From Stomorhina lunata (Eukaryota; Arthropoda; Insecta; Diptera; Rhiniidae), in contig OW121740.1 in the NCBI GenBank assembly GCA_933228675.1, forward strand, positions 2,728,001 to 2,792,000: 64,000 nt of DNA. Direction: 5' to 3'. Position numbers and translations under genes: made by a program. Positions 23,550-33,810 of this stretch are shown in pieces. How positions within the stretch are numbered: the first letter of the stretch is position 1; the number at the start of each line of letters is the position of its first letter. The notes under the pieces are model-generated. The model made no database searches. It was given only the letters and a program-made list of their open reading frames with translations, and was not told the DNA's origin.

Positions 23550-24160
23550 AACAAGAAAGTTCTATAGGCGGCCATGTCCGACCATTTAATACTCTACATC
23601 ACTAAGTTCAAATGTTGTTCAATAGTCAACTTTTATTACAAGTATGCATAGACATGCTGCTCGATCTGTATACGTTGAAGTGGATCTCGGATCATTTTTT
23701 CAGTTCATTACAAACAACAGCAAAAGCTTAAAGCTTAAGCCGTTTTGTATACTTTCATATATAAAAATTTTTTATCCGAAAATTTTCTACTGACAAACTC
23801 AAATCAAAAATTTTTTTTCTAAAAGAAATTTTTTTGATCGAAAATTTTTCTAAAGAACATTTTTATAGAACAATTTTAAATCGAAAAATTTGTTCAAAGA
23901 AAAATTTTCAACGGAATCAAAATTGACTTTAGAAAATTTTTTATCAAACAATTTTTTTTTTTTTAATTTATATCCAAAAATTTTTCATCAAAAAATTTTC
24001 TATAGAAAAATATTTTTATGGAAAAATTTCCTATAGAAATTTGAAAAGAATTTGTTATCAAACACTAATTTTTAAGAATAATTGTGATATTCACGAAAAT
24101 TACAAAAAGTAGTCGGCTTCTGGTGGTATAACTTGCCTATGGCAGGTGTAGGGTATAAAT
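23550..24160 (-). mobile_element. DINE-1-like element, divergent subfamily, with AT-rich interior
   Basis: On the minus strand it starts TATTTATACCCTACACCTGC and ends TGATGTAGAGTATTAAATGG, hairpin GGTCGGACATGGCCGCC, CTATAGAACTTTCTTGTTT. The interior at 23755-24060 is a degenerate array of GAAAATTTTT(C/A)TATC-like units. It shows directly that such arrays can sit between the two ends of these elements. Confidence 0.7.
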
Positions 24161-24440
24161 ACAGTCCAAGGACAGTGGAAAATACACTCATAACGAAAAA
24201 TTTGTTTCAAAAACATAATCTTAGATATTGATCAAACATTTTATATAAGAATGGAAAAATTGATCGCAAAACGTGTTTTATAACAAATATTCTCTTAAAA
24301 TAAGTTTAATTTATTTTCTTGAAAATAAAATTATTAAAAAAGAATATCGAAATTTTCTCAAAAAACAACCAAAATTTTCTAAAAAAAAAAATAAAGTTTT
24401 ATTAGGAACTAAATTCTCTTGTTATATGTACATATATATA

Positions 24441-25130
24441 GAAAGTTATCGATAACTTTTCTACCAGAATAGAAAATTATCGATTACTTTTCTATAAAAA
24501 TATAAAGTTATCGACAACTTTTCTAAAAAAATAGAAAGTTATCGATAACTTTTCTATAAAAATATAACGTTATCAATAACTTTTCTATAAAAATAGGAAT
24601 TTATCGATAACTTTCCTATAAAAAAGAAAGTTATCGATAACTTTTCTATAAAAATAGAAAGTTATTGACAAGTTTTCTTTAAAAATATAACCTTATCAAT
24701 AACTTTTCTATAAAAATAGTAAGCTATCGTTAACTTTTTAATAAAAATAGAAAGTTATCGATAACTTTTCTATAAAAATAGAAAGTTATCGATAACTTTT
24801 CTATAAAAATAGAAAGCTATCGATAACTTTTCTATAAAAATAGAAAGTTATCGATAACTTTTCTATAAAAATAGAAAGCTATCGATAACTTTTCTATAAA
24901 AATAAAAAGTTATCGTTAACTTTCCTTTAAAAATAGAAAGTTATCGATAACTTTCCTGTAAAAATAATAAGTTATCGATAACTTTTCTATTAACATAGGA
25001 AGTTATCGATAACTTTGTTATAAAAATATAAAGTTATCAATAACTTTTCTAGAAAAATAGGAAGTTATCGATATCTTTTCTATAAATATAGAAAGTTGTC
25101 GATAACTTTTCTATAAAAATAGAAAGTTTT
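24441..25130. repeat. 31-bp minisatellite built on GTTATCGATAAC, about 22 units
   Basis: The unit is AAAGTTATCGATAACTTTTC plus TATAAAAATAG. Each unit centres on a 12-bp palindrome containing TATCGATA, and I count 13 exact TATCGATA copies between 24446 and 25075. Variants (TATCAATA, TATCGTTA, TGTCGATA) mark the rest. TATCGATA is the known binding site (DRE) of the Drosophila factor DREF, and CGATA is bound by the insulator protein BEAF-32. The TATAAAAATAG half matches the array at 13410-14800. Confidence 0.9.
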
Positions 25131-27243
25131 AATGTAATTTTTTTAAAAATGAGTTTAACAAAAAATTGTGTCTAAAAATTTTATATAAGAATAATTTGAA
25201 ATATTTTTGACAAAAATTTACTTTTTGAACATTTTTAAGAGACTTCCAATTCAGTTCCATTTTGAATATTTACTTCAAATTACATTAAATTTAGGTGGCC
25301 TTATGCTAGAGTCTATTTGTGCGTGTTAAGTCGTTTTCATCAACAACAAAATCAGCAAAATTATCTATTTGCAGTCAGTTACCAAAACCAATATTGCCAC
25401 AATCATCACTGACTGTTTGTTGGTTTGTTGGTGCCTCTGCTCTTTCTGTCATCGATTTTCACTTGTTCGAGAAGAACTTCAGTTGAGTTTCTGCACTTTC
25501 TTATAGACTTACAGAGGCTTCGTCGTGTGACGTGTTTAGCATACGAGAGAAAGAAAACTTTTGTTTGAAACACTTTTCTAACGACGACTAATTCCAAGAA
25601 GTTTGTTAGATTGTTCACATTTTTTTTTTCATTTCTGTGCTATTCTTCGTTTATTTTCTAAGTAGTTTATCTACTTAAACATTTTAGTTCTAATTCCAAA
25701 CTTGTCATCGGTTTATCTATGACATTATACATTACATGTTCTGGGGATTTGGAACACATGCAAGTGAATAAGATTGTCGTCTGTTTGATAACAATTTGAA
25801 ATGACACCAAAAGATGCTTGTAACTCAAATCAAATAAGTGTCTACAAATTATGTAAGTCCGTCTGTCTGGTCTGTCAATCACTTAAAATACACTTGAGTC
25901 ATCAACATCATCATTTTCATCATCAGTAGGAGCAGCTAAAAGTGTCTGTATGACGATTCTATGGTCATTTTAATATGAATATCCATTTAACTAAATGTGT
26001 GTTGCTCTGGCATAAATGATGGATCATGTAAAAAATGAATAATGAATAATTGTCCATTTAGTCAGCAAAAAAAAAAATAATAACAGCAAAATCAAATAGA
26101 AAAATATGTATTAATATTCTACTCTGTAAACATGTAAAAATAAATAAACGATAATCTCGTTTTACTTTGTGAGGATTTAAACTGATTTTGTGGTTAAAAC
26201 TCGTGGAAAAAGGCATTGAAGCACTGAATATTGTTAATAAGTGTCTGTGAGATCACCAACCACTCGTTGAGGCCTCAGACCACATGCTCAGCTCCATCAA
26301 TGCAGCCTTTGGACACGCATTCACGTTCGATTTAATCCATGTTTATGTTCCCTGATACTAACATTGGCGTTGGCACTGGCCACAGTGCCACTGATAAACG
26401 TGATATCGAGTTAATCTGTTTTTTATTTATATGAACATTTCATTACATCTGTATTCACACTCATATTGTAGAAGCCGATGAACAGACAACGGACGAATGC
26501 ATGCACTACATAATTAATTCAACATTTATTTCTGCTGCAAAAAACAGCAGAGAATTGAAAATATTAATTAACTGATGACAAAGTATGGTTAACAAATCGA
26601 TTGTAAAAAAATAAACTTTTTAAAAAAAATTGTACGAATTTGTGATTTATAAAAGATATTATGAGTAAAAAAAAAAATCATAAATTTGTATTAATAAAAT
26701 AATGCTTTATATTTAAATTGCGAATCAAAATAAATACGAATTATATTATCTATGCAAAATATCAAAATCAAAAGAAGATTATCGTTTAAATGGAATCAAA
26801 CAAACAACACTTTTCAGTTTTATTTTTTTTCGACACTATTGTTGTTGCTGTTTTAATGACTAAAGACAGAAGAGCTTGTATCTAACTATGAGAATTATCG
26901 AAAAACTTTAAAATTTACCGACACATCGAAATTTCTGTATAGATTCTATTATGAGAATTATCTATATATTTCTTATTTCTACATGCATATTTATCAAACA
27001 TTTTGTCTTGAAATAAAATTCATCAAAAATTTTCTTAAAAAACGATTGATTTATCGAGTACTTTCTATATATACGAGGATTATCTATTTTTTTTAAACAA
27101 GTTTAATAGATTTTTTTCTGAAAATGAATTTTAATTTTCTTTAATTAAAATTTTTCTAAAGTATTGAAATTATTGAAAAATTATCAAAATTAATAGAGGT
27201 TTCGAATTAAAAAAAAAAAATTCAGTTATTTTTTCCTAATTGT
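25131..27243. other. non-coding DNA, partly of host-like composition
   Basis: No gene is supported. The segment 25310-25640 and the segment 26180-26480 (for example GCCTCAGACCACATGCTCAG) are clearly less AT-rich and non-repetitive, so they could be regulatory or transcribed host DNA. A TCAGTT initiator-like site is at 25479-25484, but no DPE lies at +28. Confidence 0.4.
26728..26850. repeat. dispersed repeat shared with 63071-63190
   Basis: Both stretches contain AATAAATACGAATTAT, CAAATATCAAAAT/CAAAATATCAAAAT, GAAGATT, and ACAACA(C/T)TTTTCAGTTTTAT followed by TTTGTTG after a CACAC/CACTA step. The similarity spans roughly 120 bp without visible ends. Confidence 0.6.
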
Positions 27244-27508
27244 GGGCCAAATGGCCGCGTTCGATATCGATCGAAATGTAAAATTATTCAGAAAAATTTG
27301 AGTAGCATACTTTTAGGATAATCTAAATAATATATAACATGTATGGTTCACTACATTGTGACCTTTCTGTCAAAAGCTCATATTTTTATATATCATATTT
27401 GATTAAACTTGCAAAATAAATTATTTTGAAAAAGCCTAAGGTATATTACACAATATTTTCCTTCAAGTCTGAGTTTTCGATCGATATAAAATGCGGCAAT
27501 TTGGATCC
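27244..27508. mobile_element. 265-bp TIR element (MITE) with GGGCCAAAT...TATCGATCGAAA ends
   Basis: The left end (GGGCCAAATGGCCGCG, then TTCGATATCGATCGAAA) and the right end (TTTTCGATCGATATAAAATG, then CGGCAATTTGGATCC) are inverted. A longer relative with the same ends is at 44885-45636. There is no coding capacity and no clear target duplication. Confidence 0.7.
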
Positions 27509-30059
27509 GGAATTTTCTCTAAAAAGTCGATTTTTAGAAAATGTTTTATTTAAATTTGAAATTTTATCGAATATTTATTCCAAATTTATGGTTTATTGTA
27601 ATTTTTTCTAATTTTATGAAAAAACTAATTTTATCAAATATTCTAAAAAACTTTTTTCAAAATTTTTTGTCTAATTTCATTATTATCAAAAATTAACTAA
27701 AATATGATTTTTTTTAACAATTTTTGTTTTAATTTAACTAAAATGTTCTCTTAAGAAGTTTATTGATTAATAATCCCTTTTTTCCAGCCAGAGTTCTCAT
27801 GAGGTCTAAGAACAGGAAAAAGTTCCTCGGACTAGATCTGGAACGGTTGCTGCGGTAGAATGAGACTTTCCCAGGGTTTTTATTAATTTGTCAAACTCTT
27901 GTTCCTATTTTTTAGTCAATGAATATTATACCATGCCTATCCCAAAGTATCCCTGTTAACAAACTTTTGCCTTGGAGTCGGGTAATTTCATGATATCCAC
28001 TCGACTGATTGCAGTTGTGAAGGGATAGAGCCATGGTAATATGAAAATTTGAAAAAACTTGTTGTATACCCAAACGTTTTTTGATATCGTTAGAGTCTCT
28101 GGTTACTCCATCAACTTAACTTTATGGTAATTCATATAACCTTTTTAGTTGTTTTTATCGGTAACATCTTATATCGTCCTTGTTTAAAGTGCTATACATA
28201 CATATCTCACAAACTAACAGCCTGACATCTGTCAAAGTTATACAGATATCTTTTAAGGTTAGGGCCTTCATATTATGGTTTTTTCTTAACCTACGAGTAC
28301 CTGTTATGAAATAAAAAGATTTAAGAAAAAAATTCTGTAAAATTTTGCTAATTTTCTCCAAATATCGTTTCTGTTAATAATTTCTAATAAATGTTTTAAA
28401 ATTTTCCATTAAGTTTTGATTTTTTTAAATTTTATCATTTTAGACACATAAAAGGTTTATTAATTTTTTTTTCAAATAAACGAGATTAATTACAAAATTT
28501 CCTTTATGGTTAAATGTTTTGTGCAAGATTATTTAAAAACCAAATAACCGAAAAAAAATTTTTTAAATCTATACCCTAACTCTAATTACCTTTGTTCAAT
28601 CTGCAAAATTCTCAAAATTCAAAAAATTTGTCACCTCATCTGTTAAATGTTTATTTTTGTATGACTTCCTTTATAAACTTTGCAATCAATTAAAAGTGTG
28701 CTTAAAATTGACTTCCTTCCCATTTTTTGTTGATATTTTGGGATACATTCGTTAGTTCGTTGGTAAGTTTGGAAACCACAATGTCATACTTGGAGAACTC
28801 AGTTAATATAGTTCCAACAAAAGGTGACAAAGTCTTTTAGTTAAATGTACAATTCAAATCCGAAAATGCTAAAATAGCAGGTGTACAATATTGAATGCAG
28901 CTTGAGACGAGTGAGTAGTTGCAGCAGAAGTAGGAACATGCTCAAATAAATGTCAAAACTTTTGTGGTCAACCAGAGAAGAAGAAGAATTGTATGAAATT
29001 CATACTATGAATGAATTGAATGCATACAACCACAAATAAGATGAAGCAAGAAAAAAAGTCAAATCTATAAAAATCTTTTATAGGTATAATTGCAATCTAT
29101 GGACTCAAATAAATTCAAGCTGCAACAACCCACTACTCGTATGAGCGAGCAACAATAACAACCATCATCATTATTAACTTATTTTCTACTTGTTCGATTT
29201 ACCACCAACAAACCATGAAAATTAACTTCATAGTATCAAAAAGGCCACTTCTATCCATTTAACCAACAAATAACCAGTGAAATATTCGATAAAGAAAGAA
29301 AAAAAATGAAAATAGTAGATATCGGATTGTCCAAATGTTTAGCTTGTTAAGTGTCAATTTGCACAAAAATCGAAAAACTAAATAAATAATAAAAATTCAC
29401 AGCCAATTTCTGTGATAACATCTGTCGTACTCATACTATAAGTATCTGGTAGATGCTTATATTCAAAAGCATCTAACGAATGAACAAATCAGCTTGAACT
29501 AAACATAAAAACGCTGTGTGTGAGCCAATAAAATGAGTTTTTGCTCCTTTAGATGCAACGGAATCTACCAACAACAACAACAATATTGTACTAATACCAA
29601 AAAAATATATATGTATTTATGAAATTTATACCAGCAGCTACCGTTTGGATTGCATTAGTTGTGTGAATATGTTTCACCAGAAAAATATGTCCAAAATTGT
29701 ATGTCAGTAGTGTTTGTTCGAGTACTTAGCACCAACATCCACTAGAGTATATTTAGAGAGATATCATATCAAAAATATTTATGTACATTTTTCCAATAAG
29801 GTGCTATTCACTCTTTTGAAATTACATTGGAAAACAAAATGATTTGGTGATTTTTATTATGGAATAAATTTAGTTGAAGTAAATCAGATTCATTTTAGAT
29901 TTAAGAATAATTTATGTTGTAATTTTCATTTTTTACATTTATGGCTTGATATTAAAAAGCACCTTATTTGAGTTTTATTCAAAATTGTATCTTAATGTGT
30001 GATTATCGAAAATTTTTACTTAAATGTGCAATTTCGAAAATTTTCTACAATATTGATCA
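27509..30059. other. non-coding DNA
   Basis: No gene or complete element is recognised. The part at 28830-29790 has mixed composition and CAACAACAAC tracts (29569-29582), as in host intergenic DNA. Confidence 0.45.
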
Positions 30060-30272
30060 ATTGCAACAATATTGGCTCGATATCGATTGCAACTCAACTT
30101 GAGTTCGGTTGACAGGTAGCAACGCAACTAATTATATTATGTAAGGCAACCATAGTTAGTTGCCAAAAGTTATAATTTTTTACCCATTTCTAACTATAAA
30201 AACAAATATTTTTTTGAAAAAAAAAAATGTATTACTTCTAAAGTAAATTTGTGAAAATGTTATTTTATTATA

Positions 30273-30730
30273 AGGCATTTACATTACCCCGAAATCTAGT
30301 ACTTACGAGATTTTGTTCAAAATCTAGTTGATTTTGACTAGATTTCCCATACAAAAATAAATCTAGTTATGAAGTAGATTTTGGCAAAATCTACTTGAAA
30401 TCTAGTAGTAATAATGCATCCATGTGTTTCTTCTAAAAAGTACTAAGAAATACTACGCTGTGTAAATCAAAATGACATTTGAATTGAAAATAAATCAAAA
30501 CAAAAGAAAAAGTGAGGCAAAATTAATAAAATAAATTAAATTTTGAATTAAATTTGAATCAAAAATGAAAAAAATAAATAAGAAAAATAAATAACAGTTT
30601 GAAAAATTTTGGTTTCGCTTTATGAAAATAAAATCTAGTAAACATCAAAAAAAAATTAGTGTAAACGATCTAGATTTTTATTGTGATTTAAAATCAAATT
30701 TACTAGATTTTAGAGTAGTGTAAATTCCCT
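30273..30730. mobile_element. 458-bp TIR element rich in AATCTAGT
   Basis: The ends AGGCATTTACATTACCCC and (reverse complement) AGGGAATTTACACTACTCTA are imperfect inverted repeats, each followed by AAATCTAGTA. AATCTAG recurs about nine times inside on both strands, which could be a transposase-binding array. It is non-coding and nested in 30060-31684. Confidence 0.65.
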
Positions 30731-30819
30731 ATTAAACTATTTTCTGGTGACGAGGAAAATGGATGACGCACTAGTTCCTAGAATCATTCTTTTGTTGTAC
30801 ATTTAACCATTTTGGATTA

Positions 30820-31076
30820 TATATCAATGGCTTAATATAATAAAGGCCTAACTCGATTTTTTGTTACTTTACAGAAGAAGGAAAAAGTAAATAAAATTTG
30901 TAAAATTTTAGGTACAACAAAAATGCTTTTAATAAGAAAAAAGCAACACTTTTTATTTATTATTTAAAAAATTTGTGTTGTATCTAAAATTTTATGGTTT
31001 TCATCAAGTTTTTTTCTTCTCTTGTAAAGTAATATAAGATCGAGTTAGTCCTTTTTTATATTAAGCCATTAATATA
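30820..31076. mobile_element. 257-bp foldback element
   Basis: The left arm from 30820 (TATATCAATGGCTTAATATA, then AAAGGCCTAACTCGAT) and the right arm ending at 31076 (ATCGAGTTAGTCCTTTT, then TATATTAAGCCATTAATATA) pair over roughly 110 bp each, leaving a short AT loop near 30940-30965. It is non-coding and probably TA-flanked. Confidence 0.75.
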
Positions 31077-31129
31077 CAAAAAAATACTTAAATCTAAAAA
31101 ATAATTTTGTTTTCTGAAAACATTAAAAT

Positions 31130-31350
31130 CCGGTATGATCGTTTTCAAATCGATTGATTTCAGATATATTTTTTAGATAATTTTCGGTTATTTTTCCAAA
31201 AAAAAAAACTAAAAATTGGGCTTAATCCTTCTGATTTATATCTTATCATTTATATGGCTTACATTATTTTTCTGGAAATGGGGAAAATTATATCAAAAAT
31301 ATATCTGAAATCGATCGATTTGAAAACGATCGATTTCCATCATATACCGG
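31130..31350. mobile_element. 221-bp foldback element with CCGGTAT ends
   Basis: CCGGTATGATCGTTTTCAAA at the left pairs with TTTGAAAACGATCGATTTCC plus ATCATATACCGG at the right; the right arm has about 12 extra bases. The arms continue through ATCGATTGATTTCAGATATA. Confidence 0.7.
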
Positions 31351-31779
31351 AATATGTCTAAAAAGTAGTATTTCAATTTGGTATGGATGTATATCCGGGA
31401 GCTGGTGGATCTATTTTTACCAGCCAGTGTTAAGAGCACCGTAGAATAGGCCTTTCCGGTAGTGTGTCCACATAAATTCTCGACTTTCATATCGGAATAT
31501 GTTATATTTTGTTTGCCTTTTCAATAAAAAAATATTTATAGCATTAAAAAAAAACATGGTTGCAAGTATGGCAACTGAAATTATCAGCTGCCTGTTACAA
31601 GTTGCCATTCGTAAACCAATTTTGCTAACTAGCAACTCCACTTAAGTTCAGTTACAATCGATAATCGAGCCATATATTGCAACCTGTGATGCAAAAAGTC
31701 CTGAAAATTTATACCATTGTTTTTGAAATTCTTAATGTCTCTAATCAATTTTGCATTTCTTGTAATGACATACAAAATA

Positions 31780-31922
31780 TTTGTTCCCGTACTCTAACGA
31801 AATTACCCAAAACAGTCCAAAGTTGTCAGAAACTACACAAAAAACAACAAATTGAATTGAAAAATTTGTACGGGAAAATGTTTGAGTAAGTTTGGCTTGT
31901 TTCGTTAAAGTTTGGGAACAAA
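31780..31922. mobile_element. 143-bp TIR element with TTTGTTCCCGTACTC ends
   Basis: TTTGTTCCCGTACTCTAACG at the left is inverted as CGTTAAAGTTTGGGAACAAA at the right. GTACGGGA also occurs internally at 31868-31875, giving a second inner repeat. A related copy lies at 63811-63938. Confidence 0.7.
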
Positions 31923-31950
31923 CATTAAATATATCGAGACTTATTTCTAT

Positions 31951-32097
31951 ATATGTGACCCGGTCTGTGAAAAGGGAAAAGGTGGCTTATGACTCAAAAA
32001 TAAAATTTCGAAAAATTATCTAAAAATTTCGAAAATTTTCAAAAAATTAGCTTATTTTTCGAAATTTTGTTTTTGAGTCATAGACCGCTTCACATAT
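31951..32097. mobile_element. 147-bp foldback element with ATATGTGA...GGTCT ends
   Basis: ATATGTGACCCGGTCT at the left and AGACCGCTTCACATAT at the right are inverted. Both arms continue with ATGACTCAAAAA(T/C)AAAATT and TTCGAAAAAT. The left arm has 22 extra bases (31967-31988), or the right arm lost them. Confidence 0.7.
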
Positions 32098-32104
32098 TTT
32101 ATTT

Positions 32105-33810
32105 ATTGAAAATGTTCCTTAATGTGAAAAGAAAAACATTCCTTTAATATGAAAATTTAAAAAAAATGTGTTTCTTGATGAATTTTCTTTTTTTAATACC
32201 AGTTGGACTGAATAGTTCATAATGTGAATTGTATATGATGCTACTATTCATAAATTCAAATGATTTTTAGTTAGCTTCAAATATTAACGATTTTCTTTTA
32301 AAGATTTTTTGAAAGAAAAAATATTTTTTTTAATTTTTTCGTACCACCCTAATATTGACATGGACATGCACATTGCATGTACACATGCATGCGAACGTTA
32401 CTCATTAAGATCGCATCTTTTACTAATAATGCTCAACGGATTAGTTATGTTTATTAAAAAATACAAAAAAAAATACCCCAACTACACCAAAAGTTCTATA
32501 TGAAAGAACCTAAGTATATGTACGTGCATATAAATGTTGCATGTCACATATGCAGGCAATCTCATATTTGCCAGGTCTATGCATTTCGTTGCAAGGCGAC
32601 TAAATATGAAAATGTTTAAAGTTATAAACTCAATAAGACAGAATGTGTGTGTAATGATGATGATGACGATAGTATTTAGTCGTCGAAATACTGGATGTGG
32701 CTTATGGAGATTTTTATAAATTGATATCAACTCTTGGTATAATGTAAATTATTATTGTTATTGTTGAAGGAAAATTATAATAAAATTTAGTGAAACTCAC
32801 ACATACACAATCGGGTATAAACATTTGCTAAATATTGTAATATAAAATTAAATTAAACATATTTGTTACATGTAGATTTTGAAAATAACAAATTATTGAT
32901 TAATGTTGTTTGTCTGCTTTAATTTTAAATATATTATAGTTCTTTTGTTATAAAAAAAAGTAATGAAATCTTGTCTGGAGATAAAAATTGTTCCAAAAAT
33001 TTTAATTAAAAACATAGTTTCATATTTAAGCGAATTTTCTAAGAATTTAATGAACATTTAATGTGCTAACATGTCTATCTTCTAATTTAATATTCTACAA
33101 CTTTCCTCATATCATACTCACTGAATATGTATTACTAAATCTAAATACCGAAAATAATTTATTTAAAAAAATTTTGGTTTTGATAAATTAAGTTTTCAAT
33201 GTTGCATCAACATTTACTTAACAGTTACTTTTTTCGTTTATTTTTTTTCTGCTCCAAAACTTAAATCTCTATTTTCAATTTCTATTTCCTATTTCTGTTA
33301 CTTAATTACCTAAATTCCATAATTTTTCTTTTTTTCTGATTTTGTGTGAAATTTTGTAGCAAAAAAAAGGAAAAAATCGTACATCCTTTTTCTGTACCAA
33401 AAAAAAAGTAATCAATTTTCATGTTCACACTAACAGAGATTTTTCAATTTGTTTAGTAAAATAAACTTTTATTGTTGTTCCTGTTGTTGCTACAACGAAA
33501 GGAGGAAGTTTTATGGTTGGATCATTTATTTAAGGTAAGAAAAAAATGGCAACACAATGAATTAGCTTAAATAGAAAGCTTTTATTTTATTTATTATCTT
33601 CTTTTCTACCTGAATTTTAGAAAAAATTCTTTGAATTCAAAAATTTCTTAGAACATTAGATATATGTATAGAAAATTATCTTAAATTAAGATCAATAACA
33701 TTTTTTGTCACAAAATTATATCTATGCCCAATATTTTGAAAATATAAGATTTATCGATTACACTAGTCAACAAACTTTTACTTTTTGAGTTATATATTAT
33801 CACCACTATA
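32105..33810. other. non-coding AT-rich DNA
   Basis: No gene, RNA or repeat family is recognised. Open frames here are short and overlap on opposite strands. Confidence 0.5.

Larger units (their letters stand above)
30060..31684. mobile_element. 1.6-kb TIR element containing nested MITEs
   Basis: The left arm (ATTGCAACAATATTGGCTCG, ATATCGATTGCAACT...) and the reverse complement of the right arm (GGTTGCAATATATGGCTCGA, TTATCGATTGTAACT...) align over at least 70 bp. The interior is occupied by three further TIR elements (30273-30730, 30820-31076, 31130-31350). No transposase frame is visible. It is an old non-autonomous element that served as a landing site. Confidence 0.6.

Noticed and set aside
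24441..25130. CRISPR-like look of regularly spaced palindromic repeats
   Set aside because: There are no unique spacers: the whole 31-bp unit is repeated, and the surrounding DNA is eukaryotic.
25479..25484. TCAGTT initiator-like site
   Set aside because: A DPE-like TGACGTG is present (25528-25534) but at about +48 from this site rather than +28, and no donor or coding frame follows.
26381..26387. Second CACAGTG heptamer
   Set aside because: It lies inside a small host-like hairpin (GGCACTGGCCACAGTGCC), with no transposon features around it and far from the transposase gene.
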